This document shows positions 33,740-41,735 of a stretch of DNA of 64,000 bases, in pieces. Made by a program: the position numbers and the translations under genes. The notes beneath the pieces are model-generated. The model worked only from the letters and a program-made list of their open reading frames with translations, searched no databases and was not told the origin of the DNA. The number at the start of each line of letters is the position of its first letter. Within the stretch, counting starts at the first letter, position 1. Source of the DNA: Novosphingobium profundi (GTDB lineage Bacteria > Pseudomonadota > Alphaproteobacteria > Sphingomonadales > Sphingomonadaceae); the NCBI RefSeq assembly GCF_020524485.1, contig NZ_JAIVLF010000001.1, positions 930,001-994,000 on the forward strand, written 5' to 3'.

Positions 33740-34054
33740 ATGCCACCTATCGAAGTGGGACCTGCGCAGTCGATCGGATCGATCCCGTCGCGTCCGGCCC
33801 GCCCGTCGGGCGGTGAAGAACTTGCAGGGGTCGCCTCGTCGGCCCCGGCCTCGGCCCGGCCCGAGGCGAACCCGGCCCCGAGCCTGCCCGCCGTCGAGAC
33901 TTCGGCGGCGCTTGATCCCGGCGATGCGCCGGTCGACACCGACCGCGTCTCGCAGATCCGCAAGGCCGTAGAGGCGGGCACCTACCCCCTCGTCCCTGCC
34001 CAGATCGCCGACGCCATGATCGCCGCGGGCGTCATGCTGCGGACACCCAAGTAA
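33740..34054 (+). CDS. flgM: anti-sigma-28 factor FlgM
   Basis: The 104-residue protein has a disordered Pro/Ala/Ser-rich N-terminal half and the FlgM C-terminal sigma-binding segment (TDRVSQIRKAVEAGTYPLVPAQIADAMI, from about residue 67). FlgM holds FliA inactive until the hook is finished, then leaves through the export gate. GAAGGAG precedes the ATG. It is followed immediately by flgN. Confidence 0.9.
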   Translation: MPPIEVGPAQSIGSIPSRPARPSGGEELAGVASSAPASARPEANPAPSLPAVETSAALDPGDAPVDTDRVSQIRKAVEAGTYPLVPAQIADAMIAAGVMLRTPK

Positions 34055-34055
34055 C

Positions 34056-34388
34056 ATGACCGGGGGCGAGCTTTCCGGCACCTTGCGGCAGATGCTTGCC
34101 GTGCTCGAGACCGAGCGGCAGGCGCTTGCCGCGCTCGACCTCGACGGCATCGTCGGGGCCACGGGGGCGAAGGACCGCCTGTGCAGCGAACTCGACCATC
34201 TGCAGCGCGCCGACCTCGACGAGGAATGCCGCGGCCTGCTCGACACCGCCCGGCGCCTCAACGAGGTGAACCGGCAGGTGCGCAATATCCTTGCCGCCAA
34301 TGTCACGCGCCGTCTCGATGCGCTGACCGGCAGCCCGCAGCTTTACCGCGCGTCGGGCACTTACGCCGTGGCGGGCGCCCGCGCCTGA
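34056..34388 (+). CDS. flgN: flagellar export chaperone FlgN
   Basis: The 110-residue, mostly helical protein (LRQMLAVLETERQALAALD, DTARRLNEVNRQVRNILAANV) matches the FlgN layout of antiparallel helices with an early conserved L-x-x-E-x-x-A-L segment. It escorts FlgK and FlgL to the export gate. Position one base after flgM is the usual order in beta/gamma-type clusters. Confidence 0.82.
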   Translation: MTGGELSGTLRQMLAVLETERQALAALDLDGIVGATGAKDRLCSELDHLQRADLDEECRGLLDTARRLNEVNRQVRNILAANVTRRLDALTGSPQLYRASGTYAVAGARA

Positions 34389-34409
34389 ACGGTGTGCTGG
34401 CGGTGCATC

Positions 34410-34425
34410 TGGCACGGCCCTTGCT
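34410..34425 (+). promoter_or_regulatory. sigma-54 promoter of the transglycosylase-flhA-fliA unit
   Basis: TGGCACG-GCCC-TTGCT is a full match to the sigma-54 consensus with correct GG-N10-GC spacing. It lies about 50 bases before the TTG start at 34462. Because flhA and fliA overlap downstream, it probably also controls the export gate and sigma-28. Confidence 0.85.
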
Positions 34426-34461
34426 GATTTCGTCCCGGAGTAGACATTCGGGAGTCCATCC

Positions 34462-35391
34462 TTGAGCGATCCAGGTACAGTCGGAGCGAATTTTGCGGGT
34501 GCACCCGTGCGCGCACAGTCGCCCACGCACGCACAGGCGCGCGAGGCCATTGCCCGCGCCGCCGATGCGACCGGCGTCGATTTCCAATATCTCATGGCGC
34601 AGGCCCGGCTTGAATCCGGCCTCGACCCCTCAGCCCGGGCTGGCACGTCGAGTGCGGCCGGGCTTTTCCAGTTCACCAATGGCACCTGGCTCGGCACGCT
34701 GGACCGGCATGGCGCGCGCCATGGCCTCTCGTGGGTCAGCGAGGCCATCGAGGGCGGGCGCATCCGCGATCCCGGCTTGCGCAGCCAGGTCCTGGGGCTG
34801 CGCTACGATGCGGACGCCTCCGCGCGCATGGCCGCTGAACTCGCGCGTGACAACGGCGCGGAGCTGACCGCCGTTCTGGGCCGCGCGCCCGATGCGACCG
34901 AGCTCTATCTGGCCCACTTCCTGGGGGCCGCCGGGGCAGGCGAATTCCTTGGCGCGCTGGCCCGCAATCCCGGACAGAGCGCCGCCGCCCTGCTTCCCAA
35001 GGCCGCCGCGGCGAACCGCGCGATCTTCTACGAAGGTACAGGCGTCGCCCGTTCGGTCGGCGGCGTGATGAACCTCCTGCGCACCCGCATGGCGAGCGCC
35101 ATGGGCGAAAGTGGGGGCGAATTGCGGATGGCCTACGATCCGGCGGTCTTTGCCGCATCCGGCAAGGACATGCCGTCGGCCAGTGCCTTTCTTGCCGCGC
35201 GCTCGGCCCCTGCCAATCTCGGGCCGCTCGCACGGGAGTTCCACAGCGGGGCCAGTCCGGCCGTCGCGGCGCCGCACGTCCCCGCTCGCTCCATGGCCGA
35301 AACGCTCAAGGGGGCCTTCGGGGCCTCCGAGGCGGCCCTGCCGGGTAACGTGAAGAACGCCTATGGCAAACTCGCGAGGTTCGGCCTGTGA
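34462..35391 (+). CDS. flagellar lytic transglycosylase (SLT domain)
   Basis: The 309-residue protein has an SLT-type domain (about 25-190) with catalytic Glu51 in ARLES and the AGLFQFT segment at 66-72. It should cleave peptidoglycan to let the rod pass, replacing the muramidase half missing from FlgJ. No signal peptide is visible at the N-terminus, so export through the flagellar type III apparatus is plausible. The start is TTG 34462 after a GGGAGT site. Its stop overlaps the GTG of flhA. Confidence 0.85.
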   Translation: MSDPGTVGANFAGAPVRAQSPTHAQAREAIARAADATGVDFQYLMAQARLESGLDPSARAGTSSAAGLFQFTNGTWLGTLDRHGARHGLSWVSEAIEGGRIRDPGLRSQVLGLRYDADASARMAAELARDNGAELTAVLGRAPDATELYLAHFLGAAGAGEFLGALARNPGQSAAALLPKAAAANRAIFYEGTGVARSVGGVMNLLRTRMASAMGESGGELRMAYDPAVFAASGKDMPSASAFLAARSAPANLGPLAREFHSGASPAVAAPHVPARSMAETLKGAFGASEAALPGNVKNAYGKLARFGL

Positions 35392-37517
35392 ACCTGTTCA
35401 AGCGCATTCAGGACCCGGGCGCCCTCGCGCTTCCTGTTGGTATCCTCACGCTCATCGTCCTGATGATCGTGCCGGTTCCGGCGATCGTCCTCGACTTGTC
35501 CTTCACGCTCAACATCGCGCTCTCGGTGGCCGTGCTGATGGCGGCGATGAACGCGGACAAACCGCTCGACTTTTCCTCCTTCCCCTCGGTCCTGCTTTTC
35601 GCGACGCTGCTGCGTCTTGCGCTCAACGTCGCCTCGACACGTGTCGTGCTGGTCCATGGGCACGAGGGGGGGGAGGCCGCGGGCAAAGTGATCGAGGCCT
35701 TCGGTGCCTTCCTCATAGGCGGCAACTTCGCCGTCGGCATCTTCGTCTTCCTGATCCTTGTCATCATCAATCTGGTGGTGGTGACCAAGGGGGCAGGGCG
35801 CGTTTCCGAAGTCTCCGCGCGTTTCACGCTGGATGCGCTGCCCGGCAAGCAGATGGCCATCGACGCCGACCTCGCCGCCGGGCTCCTGACGGCCGACGAG
35901 GCCAAGGCGCGCCGCCGCGAAGTGGCGACCGAGGCCGATTTCTATGGCTCGATGGACGGCTCTTCCAAGTTCGTGAAGGGCGATGCGATCGCCGCGCTGC
36001 TGATCCTGGGTGTCAACATCATCGCGGGCTTCTGCCTGGGCATGATCAGCCACGAGATGTCGGCGGGCGACGCGGCGCAGACCTACATCACGCTCGCCAT
36101 CGGCGACGCGCTGGTGGCGCAGGTGCCCTCGCTGCTGCTCTCCATCGCGGCCGCCGTCATCGTTACACGCGTCGCCGACACGCGTGACCTGGCCGGACAG
36201 ATCGGCGGTCAGTTCGCTAGCCCCGAAACCTGGCTTCCGGTGGGTGTGGTGCTGGGCGCCATCGGCCTCATCCCGGCCATGCCGCAGACGATCTTCCTGC
36301 CCGCTGCGGGGCTTGCCCTGTGGCTCTGGCACGCCTTGCGAAAGCGCGCTGCGCGCGCGGCGCTGCCCGCCGAAGTCGTGCCCGAGCCGGTCGACCCGGC
36401 GCGCATCGAGCTGGAGGACGTTTCCGACCATACCCTCGTCACTATCGAGCTGGGCTACGGCCTCGTGCAGCTGGTCGATGCGCGCCACGGCTCGCCGCTG
36501 GTCAGCCGCGTGACCGGCGTGCGCAAGCAGCTGAGCCAGGCCTTTGGCTTCATCGTGCCGCAGTTTCGCGTGCGCGACGCGCTCGACATGGCGCCACACG
36601 ACTACCGCATCGTGCTGGGCGGCGTGACCCTTGGCGGATCGAGCGTGCGCGCCGACAGGGTGCTCGCCATCGATGCGGGTGAGGCGCGCAAGGGCCACAC
36701 CTTGAAGGGCGAGGAGACGCAGGACCCCAGCTTTGGCTGCCCCGCGCTCTGGATCGACCCCGCCGCGCGCGACCACGCCATCGCCGAAGGCTTCCTGACG
36801 GTGGATGCGGGGACGGTGATCGCGACCCACCTCAACCAGTTGCTGGCCGAGCGCCCGCAGGACCTGCTTGGCCCCGACGAGGTTCGGATGCTGATCGATG
36901 CGCTGAAAGACCACGCGGGCAGCCTGATCGAGACGATCACGCCGCAGCCGCTTTCGCTCGCCGCGTTGACGCGCCTTCTGCGCAACCTCTTGGAAGACGG
37001 TATTCCCATCGCCCACCCGCTGCCGATCCTTGCCTCGCTGAGCCGCGCGGTGCAGCAGACGGTGGAGCACGACCGGCTGGTCGAACTGGTGCGTGCGGAT
37101 CTGGGGGCGCTGATTGTGGGCCGGGTGTGTCCGCCCAACATACGCCTGCCCGTGGTCACGCTCGACGCGGGGCTCGAAAGCGCGATTGTCTCGGGAATGA
37201 TGGACCCAGTCACCGGGCAGCCGGTGATCGAGCCCGACCTTGCCGCCACCATCGGCCAGCGCGTCGCTGAGCTTTCCGACAGCCGCGGGGCGCAGGCGAT
37301 CCCGCTCGCGCTCGTGGTGCAGCCGCGCGCGCGCCGCGCGCTGGCCCAGCTGCTGCGCCTGCGCGCGCCCAGCTGCCTTGTCCTCTCGATTGCCGAGCTT
37401 CCGCCCACCCAGCCCATCGAGGTCATCGACGTGGTGGGCGCGCCGCGTGCGCCAGCGCCGGGCTTGCCGGGACCGGACGGCGCGGGGGCATCGTCGCCTG
37501 AAAGTCTCGCGGCATGA
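35388..37517 (+). CDS. flhA: flagellar type III export protein FlhA
   Basis: The 709-residue protein has about eight membrane helices in the first 330 residues, a conserved FHIPEP-type cytoplasmic loop (RVSEVSARFTLDALPGKQMAIDADLAAG, about 145-172), and a large C-terminal cytoplasmic domain that docks chaperones. It forms the nonameric export ring. GTG 35388 overlaps the previous stop (GTGA), and its own stop overlaps the fliA start (ATGA). Confidence 0.96.
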   Translation: MNLFKRIQDPGALALPVGILTLIVLMIVPVPAIVLDLSFTLNIALSVAVLMAAMNADKPLDFSSFPSVLLFATLLRLALNVASTRVVLVHGHEGGEAAGKVIEAFGAFLIGGNFAVGIFVFLILVIINLVVVTKGAGRVSEVSARFTLDALPGKQMAIDADLAAGLLTADEAKARRREVATEADFYGSMDGSSKFVKGDAIAALLILGVNIIAGFCLGMISHEMSAGDAAQTYITLAIGDALVAQVPSLLLSIAAAVIVTRVADTRDLAGQIGGQFASPETWLPVGVVLGAIGLIPAMPQTIFLPAAGLALWLWHALRKRAARAALPAEVVPEPVDPARIELEDVSDHTLVTIELGYGLVQLVDARHGSPLVSRVTGVRKQLSQAFGFIVPQFRVRDALDMAPHDYRIVLGGVTLGGSSVRADRVLAIDAGEARKGHTLKGEETQDPSFGCPALWIDPAARDHAIAEGFLTVDAGTVIATHLNQLLAERPQDLLGPDEVRMLIDALKDHAGSLIETITPQPLSLAALTRLLRNLLEDGIPIAHPLPILASLSRAVQQTVEHDRLVELVRADLGALIVGRVCPPNIRLPVVTLDAGLESAIVSGMMDPVTGQPVIEPDLAATIGQRVAELSDSRGAQAIPLALVVQPRARRALAQLLRLRAPSCLVLSIAELPPTQPIEVIDVVGAPRAPAPGLPGPDGAGASSPESLAA

Positions 37518-38278
37518 AACAGGATCAGACCGTCTTCACGCCGCCGACCTACTCGGTCGGTGCGCGCAGTCCGCGCCTGGGAGGGCATCGGGAGGAAGTG
37601 GCCGACCGCGTTCGCCGCTTTCTCCCGATGGTTCGCCGCCTCGCCTGGCACGTCAATGGCACGGGGCGTCCGGGGATCGAGCTGGAGGACTTGATGCAGG
37701 CGGGTCTCGTCGCGCTGACGGAATGCGCGCAGAAACATTCGGGCCCGACCGAGGACGGCTTTGCCGCCTACGCCAAGCTGCGCGTGCGCGGCGCCATGGT
37801 CGACCTTGTGCGCAAGACCGTGCCGATGTCGCGCGGAGCCAGTGAGCGCCGCCGCCAGATCGAGGCCAAGGAGCACGAACTGCGTGCCGCGCTGGGCCGC
37901 GCGCCTTCGCTTGCCGAACTGGCCGAGGCGCTGGGCATGGCCGAGATGGACCTCGCCGCGATGCAGGATTCCAGCCAGCCCATGCGGTTTGAATCCATCG
38001 ACGAGGTCTATTCCGACCAGAACCTGGCCTTTGCCACCGAGGAGCGCGACAGCCTCGATATCCTGGCCGATGCGGAGATGCGCGAGGCAGTGATCGCGGC
38101 GCTGGGCGATCTGCCCGAACGCCTGCGGCTCGTCATCTCGCTCTATTTCGTGGAGGAACTGAACCTCTCCGAGATCGCCGAGGTCCTGCAGGTCAGCGTC
38201 CCGCGCGTCCACCAGTTGAAGGCGCAGGCCCTCACCAAGCTGAGGGAGAGCCTGGCCGGAGTGGCGGACATTCTCTAG
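37514..38278 (+). CDS. fliA: RNA polymerase sigma factor for flagellar genes, sigma-28
   Basis: The 254-residue protein has the sigma-70 family regions 2 (HVNGTGRPGIELEDLMQAGLVALTECA), 3 (SLAELAEALGMAEMDLAAM) and 4 (LPERLRLVISLYFVEELNLSEIAEVL ... VSVPRVHQLKAQAL), with no region 1, as in FliA. It directs transcription of late genes such as fliC and is inhibited by FlgM. It is the last gene of the flagellar cluster on this side. Confidence 0.94.
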   Translation: MKQDQTVFTPPTYSVGARSPRLGGHREEVADRVRRFLPMVRRLAWHVNGTGRPGIELEDLMQAGLVALTECAQKHSGPTEDGFAAYAKLRVRGAMVDLVRKTVPMSRGASERRRQIEAKEHELRAALGRAPSLAELAEALGMAEMDLAAMQDSSQPMRFESIDEVYSDQNLAFATEERDSLDILADAEMREAVIAALGDLPERLRLVISLYFVEELNLSEIAEVLQVSVPRVHQLKAQALTKLRESLAGVADIL

Positions 38279-38310
38279 TCCAGGCCTTAGCGTAAGTGAT
38301 TCATACTAAT

Positions 38311-38379
38311 ATAAAATTTTATCTGATAGGACTGCGGGGTGAAGGCTCAACCATCGCCCTTTTATCACTAGGGCGACGG
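38311..38379. other. AT-rich boundary with palindrome and weak convergent hairpin
   Basis: The space between fliA and the convergent Rap1a-like gene contains the 12-base palindrome ATAAAATTTTAT (38311-38322) and a stem CCaTCGCCC / GGGCGAcGG (38351-38359 and 38371-38379, one mismatch) with a 12-base loop. The stem may terminate one or both convergent transcripts; the T-run is in the loop, so the call is weak. Confidence 0.35.
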
Positions 38380-38419
38380 CGAATATGGATCACGCGATCT
38401 GATCGTGCCCCATCCCCGA

Positions 38420-38782
38420 TCACTTTCCGCATTCAGGGAACTCGTCGTAGATGGCGAGTTGCACAAGGTAAAAAGCGAACGTATCTCGCTGCTCTGGATT
38501 CTCTCGCACGTACTTGATCACTATGTCGCGCATCTGATCATTTGTGACCGTGTCTCGTACGCAGAAGTATTCTGGGTCTCGATGTCGGATCGTTGCTTGC
38601 ATGACGATGAATTCGGAAGCGCCGCGGATATAGCCATTGCAGTAAGATCTGGCTGCGTTGTCCGAGGAGGTGCATAATCCGAATAGATTGTTTCCGGTCG
38701 CAATCCTCATCTGAGCTGAAACCGGTTGGGTTAGTGAGCAAAGCAGAGCCATAGATACGGCAGTTGCTAAAAGCCTACGCAT
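38420..38782 (-). CDS. Rap1a/Tai-like secreted protein
   Basis: The 120-residue protein has a signal peptide (about 1-23, ending VSA) and four mature Cys (37, 48, 74, 118). The pattern F-x-x-L-C ... C-x-G-Y-I-x-G ... F-C-x-x-D-x-V-T-x-D-Q-M ... V-x-x-Y-V-x-x-N-P-E-x-R ... F-P-E-C matches the Rap1a/Tai family, which includes periplasmic immunity proteins to type VI amidase effectors. No effector or secretion gene is nearby. The gene is visibly less GC-rich than its neighbours, consistent with transfer. ATG 38782 gives the signal peptide. Confidence 0.7.
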   Translation of the reverse strand: MRRLLATAVSMALLCSLTQPVSAQMRIATGNNLFGLCTSSDNAARSYCNGYIRGASEFIVMQATIRHRDPEYFCVRDTVTNDQMRDIVIKYVRENPEQRDTFAFYLVQLAIYDEFPECGK

Positions 38783-38796
38783 GCCAATTCTCCCGC

Positions 38797-39252
38797 TCAG
38801 CCAGCCATTCCCATCAGCGCGCCTTGCGCCCACTGCACGATGGCCTGGGGTGGCATCGCGCCTGACTGGCGCGCGATTTCGCGGCCCTTGTGGATGAGCA
38901 CCATGGTCGGGATCGAGCGGATCGCGTAGCGCCCGGCAATCGCCTGCTCGGCCTCGGTGTCGAGCTTGCCCAAGCGCATCATGGGTTCGAGCCGGGCGGC
39001 GGCGGCCTCGAAGGCGGGGGCCATCTGGCGGCAGGGGCCGCACCAGCTGGCCCAGAAATCGACGAGCAGAGGAAGGTCGCCCTTGCCTGCATGAGCATCG
39101 AAGTTGGCCGAGGTCAGCACCAGGGGTTTGCCGGTGAACAGGGCGGCGTGACAGTGCCCACAGGTGCCACCTGCGCCCAGCTTTGCGGTGGGGACGCGGT
39201 TCGAGGCGCCGCAGGAGGGGCAGACGACGATCTTGCTTTCGAGGCTGGTCAT
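38797..39252 (-). CDS. trxC: thioredoxin 2 (TrxC)
   Basis: The 151-residue protein has an N-terminal zinc finger with two Cys pairs (CPSCG at 11-15 and CGHCH at 31-35) and a thioredoxin domain with the active site WASWCGPC at about 68-75 and the cis-Pro SIPTM. TrxC reduces cytoplasmic disulfides, and its zinc finger senses oxidation. Its ATG is 55 bases downstream of the LysR stop; the two may share a transcript. Confidence 0.92.
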   Translation of the reverse strand: MTSLESKIVVCPSCGASNRVPTAKLGAGGTCGHCHAALFTGKPLVLTSANFDAHAGKGDLPLLVDFWASWCGPCRQMAPAFEAAAARLEPMMRLGKLDTEAEQAIAGRYAIRSIPTMVLIHKGREIARQSGAMPPQAIVQWAQGALMGMAG

Positions 39253-39307
39253 GGGGCGATCTCCTTGACGTTGATATGGGGCGGCGCAGAGCGGTTGGGA
39301 AGGGCGT

Positions 39308-40189
39308 TCAGGCGACGAGGAAGCGCAGCCGCTCTGCCTTGAAGGCGGCGTCAAGCGCGTCGATGACGGCGCGGATGCGTGGCATGTCGCGAAGGTCGCG
39401 GTGGACGCCCAGCCAGATCTCGCGCGCGGGGCCAAGGCCTGCGTCCTTCAGGCGCACGACGCCGGGCATCGTTTCGGCGAGGTACTGCGGCAGGCAGGCA
39501 ATGCCGAGCCCTTCGTGCACCGCCCCTGCCTGCGCGTCGCGGCTGTTGCTGCGGTAGACGACCTGCGCCTCGGGGGCCTTTTCCAGCAGCCAGCGCGCCT
39601 CGGCCTGGTGGGCCATGTCGGGCATGACGGTGATCAGGCGGTGGCCGGGATCGGTGAGCGGTTCGGGGTGTGCGGCAAGGTAGTCGGGGCTGGCGTAGAG
39701 CGCGCAGACCATCGTGCCCATGCGCCGCGAGATCAGTTCGTTGTGTTCGAAGCGCACCATGCGGATCGCGATGTCGGCCTCGCGCTCGATCAGGCTGAGC
39801 GAGCGGGTGTCGGAGAGCAGGTCGATGGTGATGCCCGGATAGTCCTCGCGCAGCTTGGCCGCGGCAATGGGGATGAGCCTGTTGGCGAGCGTCTCGACCG
39901 TGGTGAGCCGCACCAGCCCGGACAGCGCCACGTCGCGGCCCTGCACCACGCGTTCGAGTGCCATCGCATCCTCGTCCATGCGCTGCGCGTTGGCGAGCAC
40001 GCTTTCTCCCAGCGGGGTGAGCTCGTAGCCGTGCGGGGTCTTGAGCAGCAGCCGGGCGCCGCTGCGCTCCTCCAGCGCAACGAGACGGCGGCTCATCGTG
40101 CTCTGGCTCAGGCCCAGTTCGCGCGCGGCGCCCGAAAGGCTGCGGGCCCGCGCAATGGCGAGGAAAGTGCGGATGTCGTCCCAGTTCAT
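39308..40189 (-). CDS. LysR-family transcriptional regulator
   Basis: The 293-residue protein has the LysR winged helix-turn-helix at residues 1-60 (FLAIARARSLSGAARELGLSQSTMSRRLVALEE) and a periplasmic-binding-protein-like effector domain. It is divergent from the azoreductase gene, the classic arrangement for a LysR regulator and its target, with a palindromic site between them. ATG 40189 was chosen by alignment to the family N-terminus; the frame is open far upstream into unrelated sequence. Confidence 0.92.
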   Translation of the reverse strand: MNWDDIRTFLAIARARSLSGAARELGLSQSTMSRRLVALEERSGARLLLKTPHGYELTPLGESVLANAQRMDEDAMALERVVQGRDVALSGLVRLTTVETLANRLIPIAAAKLREDYPGITIDLLSDTRSLSLIEREADIAIRMVRFEHNELISRRMGTMVCALYASPDYLAAHPEPLTDPGHRLITVMPDMAHQAEARWLLEKAPEAQVVYRSNSRDAQAGAVHEGLGIACLPQYLAETMPGVVRLKDAGLGPAREIWLGVHRDLRDMPRIRAVIDALDAAFKAERLRFLVA

Positions 40190-40219
40190 CGTCCCACCCC
40201 GGCGGCGCTTTCTATCCGT

Positions 40220-40263
40220 TTTTGCATGGAGACTATGCTCATATCGCCAATGGTCATGCAAAA
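40220..40263. promoter_or_regulatory. inverted repeat in the lysR-azoR intergenic region
   Basis: TTTTGCATG (40220-40228) and CATGCAAAA (40255-40263) are perfect 9-base inverted repeats with a 26-base spacer, lying 31 bases upstream of the lysR start codon and 113 upstream of the azoreductase start. Two half-sites in a divergent region fit binding of a LysR-type tetramer, although each lacks the T-N11-A core within one arm. Confidence 0.55.
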
Positions 40264-40375
40264 CCAGCAGGACTATCTCCATGGACAAGCTTCCAGCGAA
40301 GCCCCGGCGGCAAACGGACCCCCCGCAACCGCCTCCCAACTGTTTGCCGCCACTTGTCAAATTCGGAGAAGCACC

Positions 40376-40978
40376 ATGACCAAGTACCTCGTCGTCCGTT
40401 CGGCCGCCACCGGCGCCGCTTCCGTCAGCAACCAGCTGATCGACACCTACCTTGCCGAGCTGGGCGAGGACGCCGTCGTCGTTGAACGCAACCTCGACAC
40501 CGATCCCGTTCCGCACATCAACTCGGGCAGCCTGGTCGGCATCGGCCGCGCGGCGCCTGTCGGTGACAAGATGACCGACGCCTCGCTCGAAGCGCGCGAA
40601 CTGCAGGACACGCTGATCGCCGAAGTGATGGACGCCGACGTGCTGGTGATCGGCCTTCCGATCTACAACTTCGGTCTGCCCTCCACGCTCAAGGCCTGGT
40701 TCGATTACGTGCTGCGCGCCGGCACCACCTTCCAGTACACCGAGCAGGGCCCCGAGGGTCTGGTCAAGAACACCAAGGCGATCGTCGCCCAGTCGCGTGC
40801 GGGCAAGTACGACGATGACGCGGGCGTCATCTTCGGCATGCCGCACCTCAAGGGCCTGCTGGGCTTCATGGGCGTGACCGACGTCGAGGTCGTGACCGCC
40901 GAGGGCATGGCCTTCGGTCCCGAAGCCGCCGCCAGCGCCATTGCCGACGCCAAGGCCGCGATCACCAAGCTCGCCTGA
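40376..40978 (+). CDS. azoR: FMN-dependent NADH-azoreductase (AzoR/flavodoxin-like quinone reductase)
   Basis: The 200-residue protein has the flavodoxin-like fold of the AzoR/NQO1 family: a phosphate-binding loop after strand 1 (RSAATGAASVSNQL), LVIGLPIYNFGLPSTLKAWFDYVLRAG (FMN and substrate loop, about 91-117) and FQYTEQGPEGL. It transfers two electrons from NAD(P)H to quinones or azo dyes. GGAGAA precedes ATG 40376. It is divergent from the LysR gene that likely controls it. Confidence 0.88.
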   Translation: MTKYLVVRSAATGAASVSNQLIDTYLAELGEDAVVVERNLDTDPVPHINSGSLVGIGRAAPVGDKMTDASLEARELQDTLIAEVMDADVLVIGLPIYNFGLPSTLKAWFDYVLRAGTTFQYTEQGPEGLVKNTKAIVAQSRAGKYDDDAGVIFGMPHLKGLLGFMGVTDVEVVTAEGMAFGPEAAASAIADAKAAITKLA

Positions 40979-41014
40979 GCCTGTCAGCCCAGCCCCCTCT
41001 AGGAGTTTTTGCAC

Positions 41015-41635
41015 ATGACCCGTTCGTTCCTGAAGTCCGCCCTGATCCCGGCTGCCCTGCTGGCCTCGGTTCCCGCCATCCTCCACGCGCAGGCCGCCGA
41101 TCCCGCGCCCGCCGCGGCGCAGGCCGGCTCCTACAAGGTCGAGACCTCGCACACCCGCGTCGGCTTCTCGGTCATGCACTTCGGTTTTTCCGAGTGGTAC
41201 GGTGAATTCGCCGATGTGACCGGCTCGCTCTCGATCGACCCCGCCAAGATCGAGAACACCAAGCTGGCCGTCTCGATCCCTGTCGAAACCGTCAGCACCA
41301 CCAACGCGACGCTCGACGAGGAGCTCGTCTCGGCCGACTGGTTTGACGCCGAGGGGTACCCGACGATCACGTTCGTCTCGACCAAGGTGACGCGCACCGG
41401 CGAGCGCACGGCTGACGTGACCGGCAACCTGACCTTCCACGGCGTGACCAAGCCGGTGACGCTCCACGCCAGCTTCAATGCGGGCGGCGTGAACCCGATG
41501 AGCAAGGCCTACACCCTGGGCTTCAATGCAACGGGCACGATCACCCGTTCGGACTTCGGCGTGAAGAACTACGTCCCCGCCGTGGGCGACGAAGTGACCC
41601 TTCGCATCAGTGCAGCCTTCGAGAAGGGCGAGTAA
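41015..41635 (+). CDS. YceI-family periplasmic protein
   Basis: The 206-residue protein has a signal peptide (about 1-27, ending HAQA) and a YceI domain: YKVETSHTRVGFSVMHFGFSEWYGEF, VETVSTTNATLDEELVSADWFDAEGYPTITF (from about residue 91) and NLTFHGVTKPVTL. It is free in the periplasm, unlike the lipoprotein YceI at 21025. AGGAG precedes ATG 41015; a TTG two codons earlier is less likely. It follows azoR by 36 bases, so the two may form an operon. Confidence 0.92.
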   Translation: MTRSFLKSALIPAALLASVPAILHAQAADPAPAAAQAGSYKVETSHTRVGFSVMHFGFSEWYGEFADVTGSLSIDPAKIENTKLAVSIPVETVSTTNATLDEELVSADWFDAEGYPTITFVSTKVTRTGERTADVTGNLTFHGVTKPVTLHASFNAGGVNPMSKAYTLGFNATGTITRSDFGVKNYVPAVGDEVTLRISAAFEKGE

Positions 41636-41676
41636 TCCCCCTCCCTCACACGCGCCTTTCCTGAGGCTGCATACGG

Positions 41677-41718
41677 AAAAGGACATGGCTTCCCGGTGGG
41701 GCCATGTCCTTTTCTTTT
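41677..41718. terminator. rho-independent terminator, probably bidirectional
   Basis: A perfect 13-bp stem, AAAAGGACATGGC (41677-41689) and GCCATGTCCTTTT (41701-41713), with an 11-base loop is followed by CTTTT. The A-run before the stem makes it usable in both directions, ending the YceI gene (plus) and the convergent membrane-protein gene (minus). Confidence 0.85.
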
Positions 41719-41735
41719 GGTGGGCGGGAGGTGAA

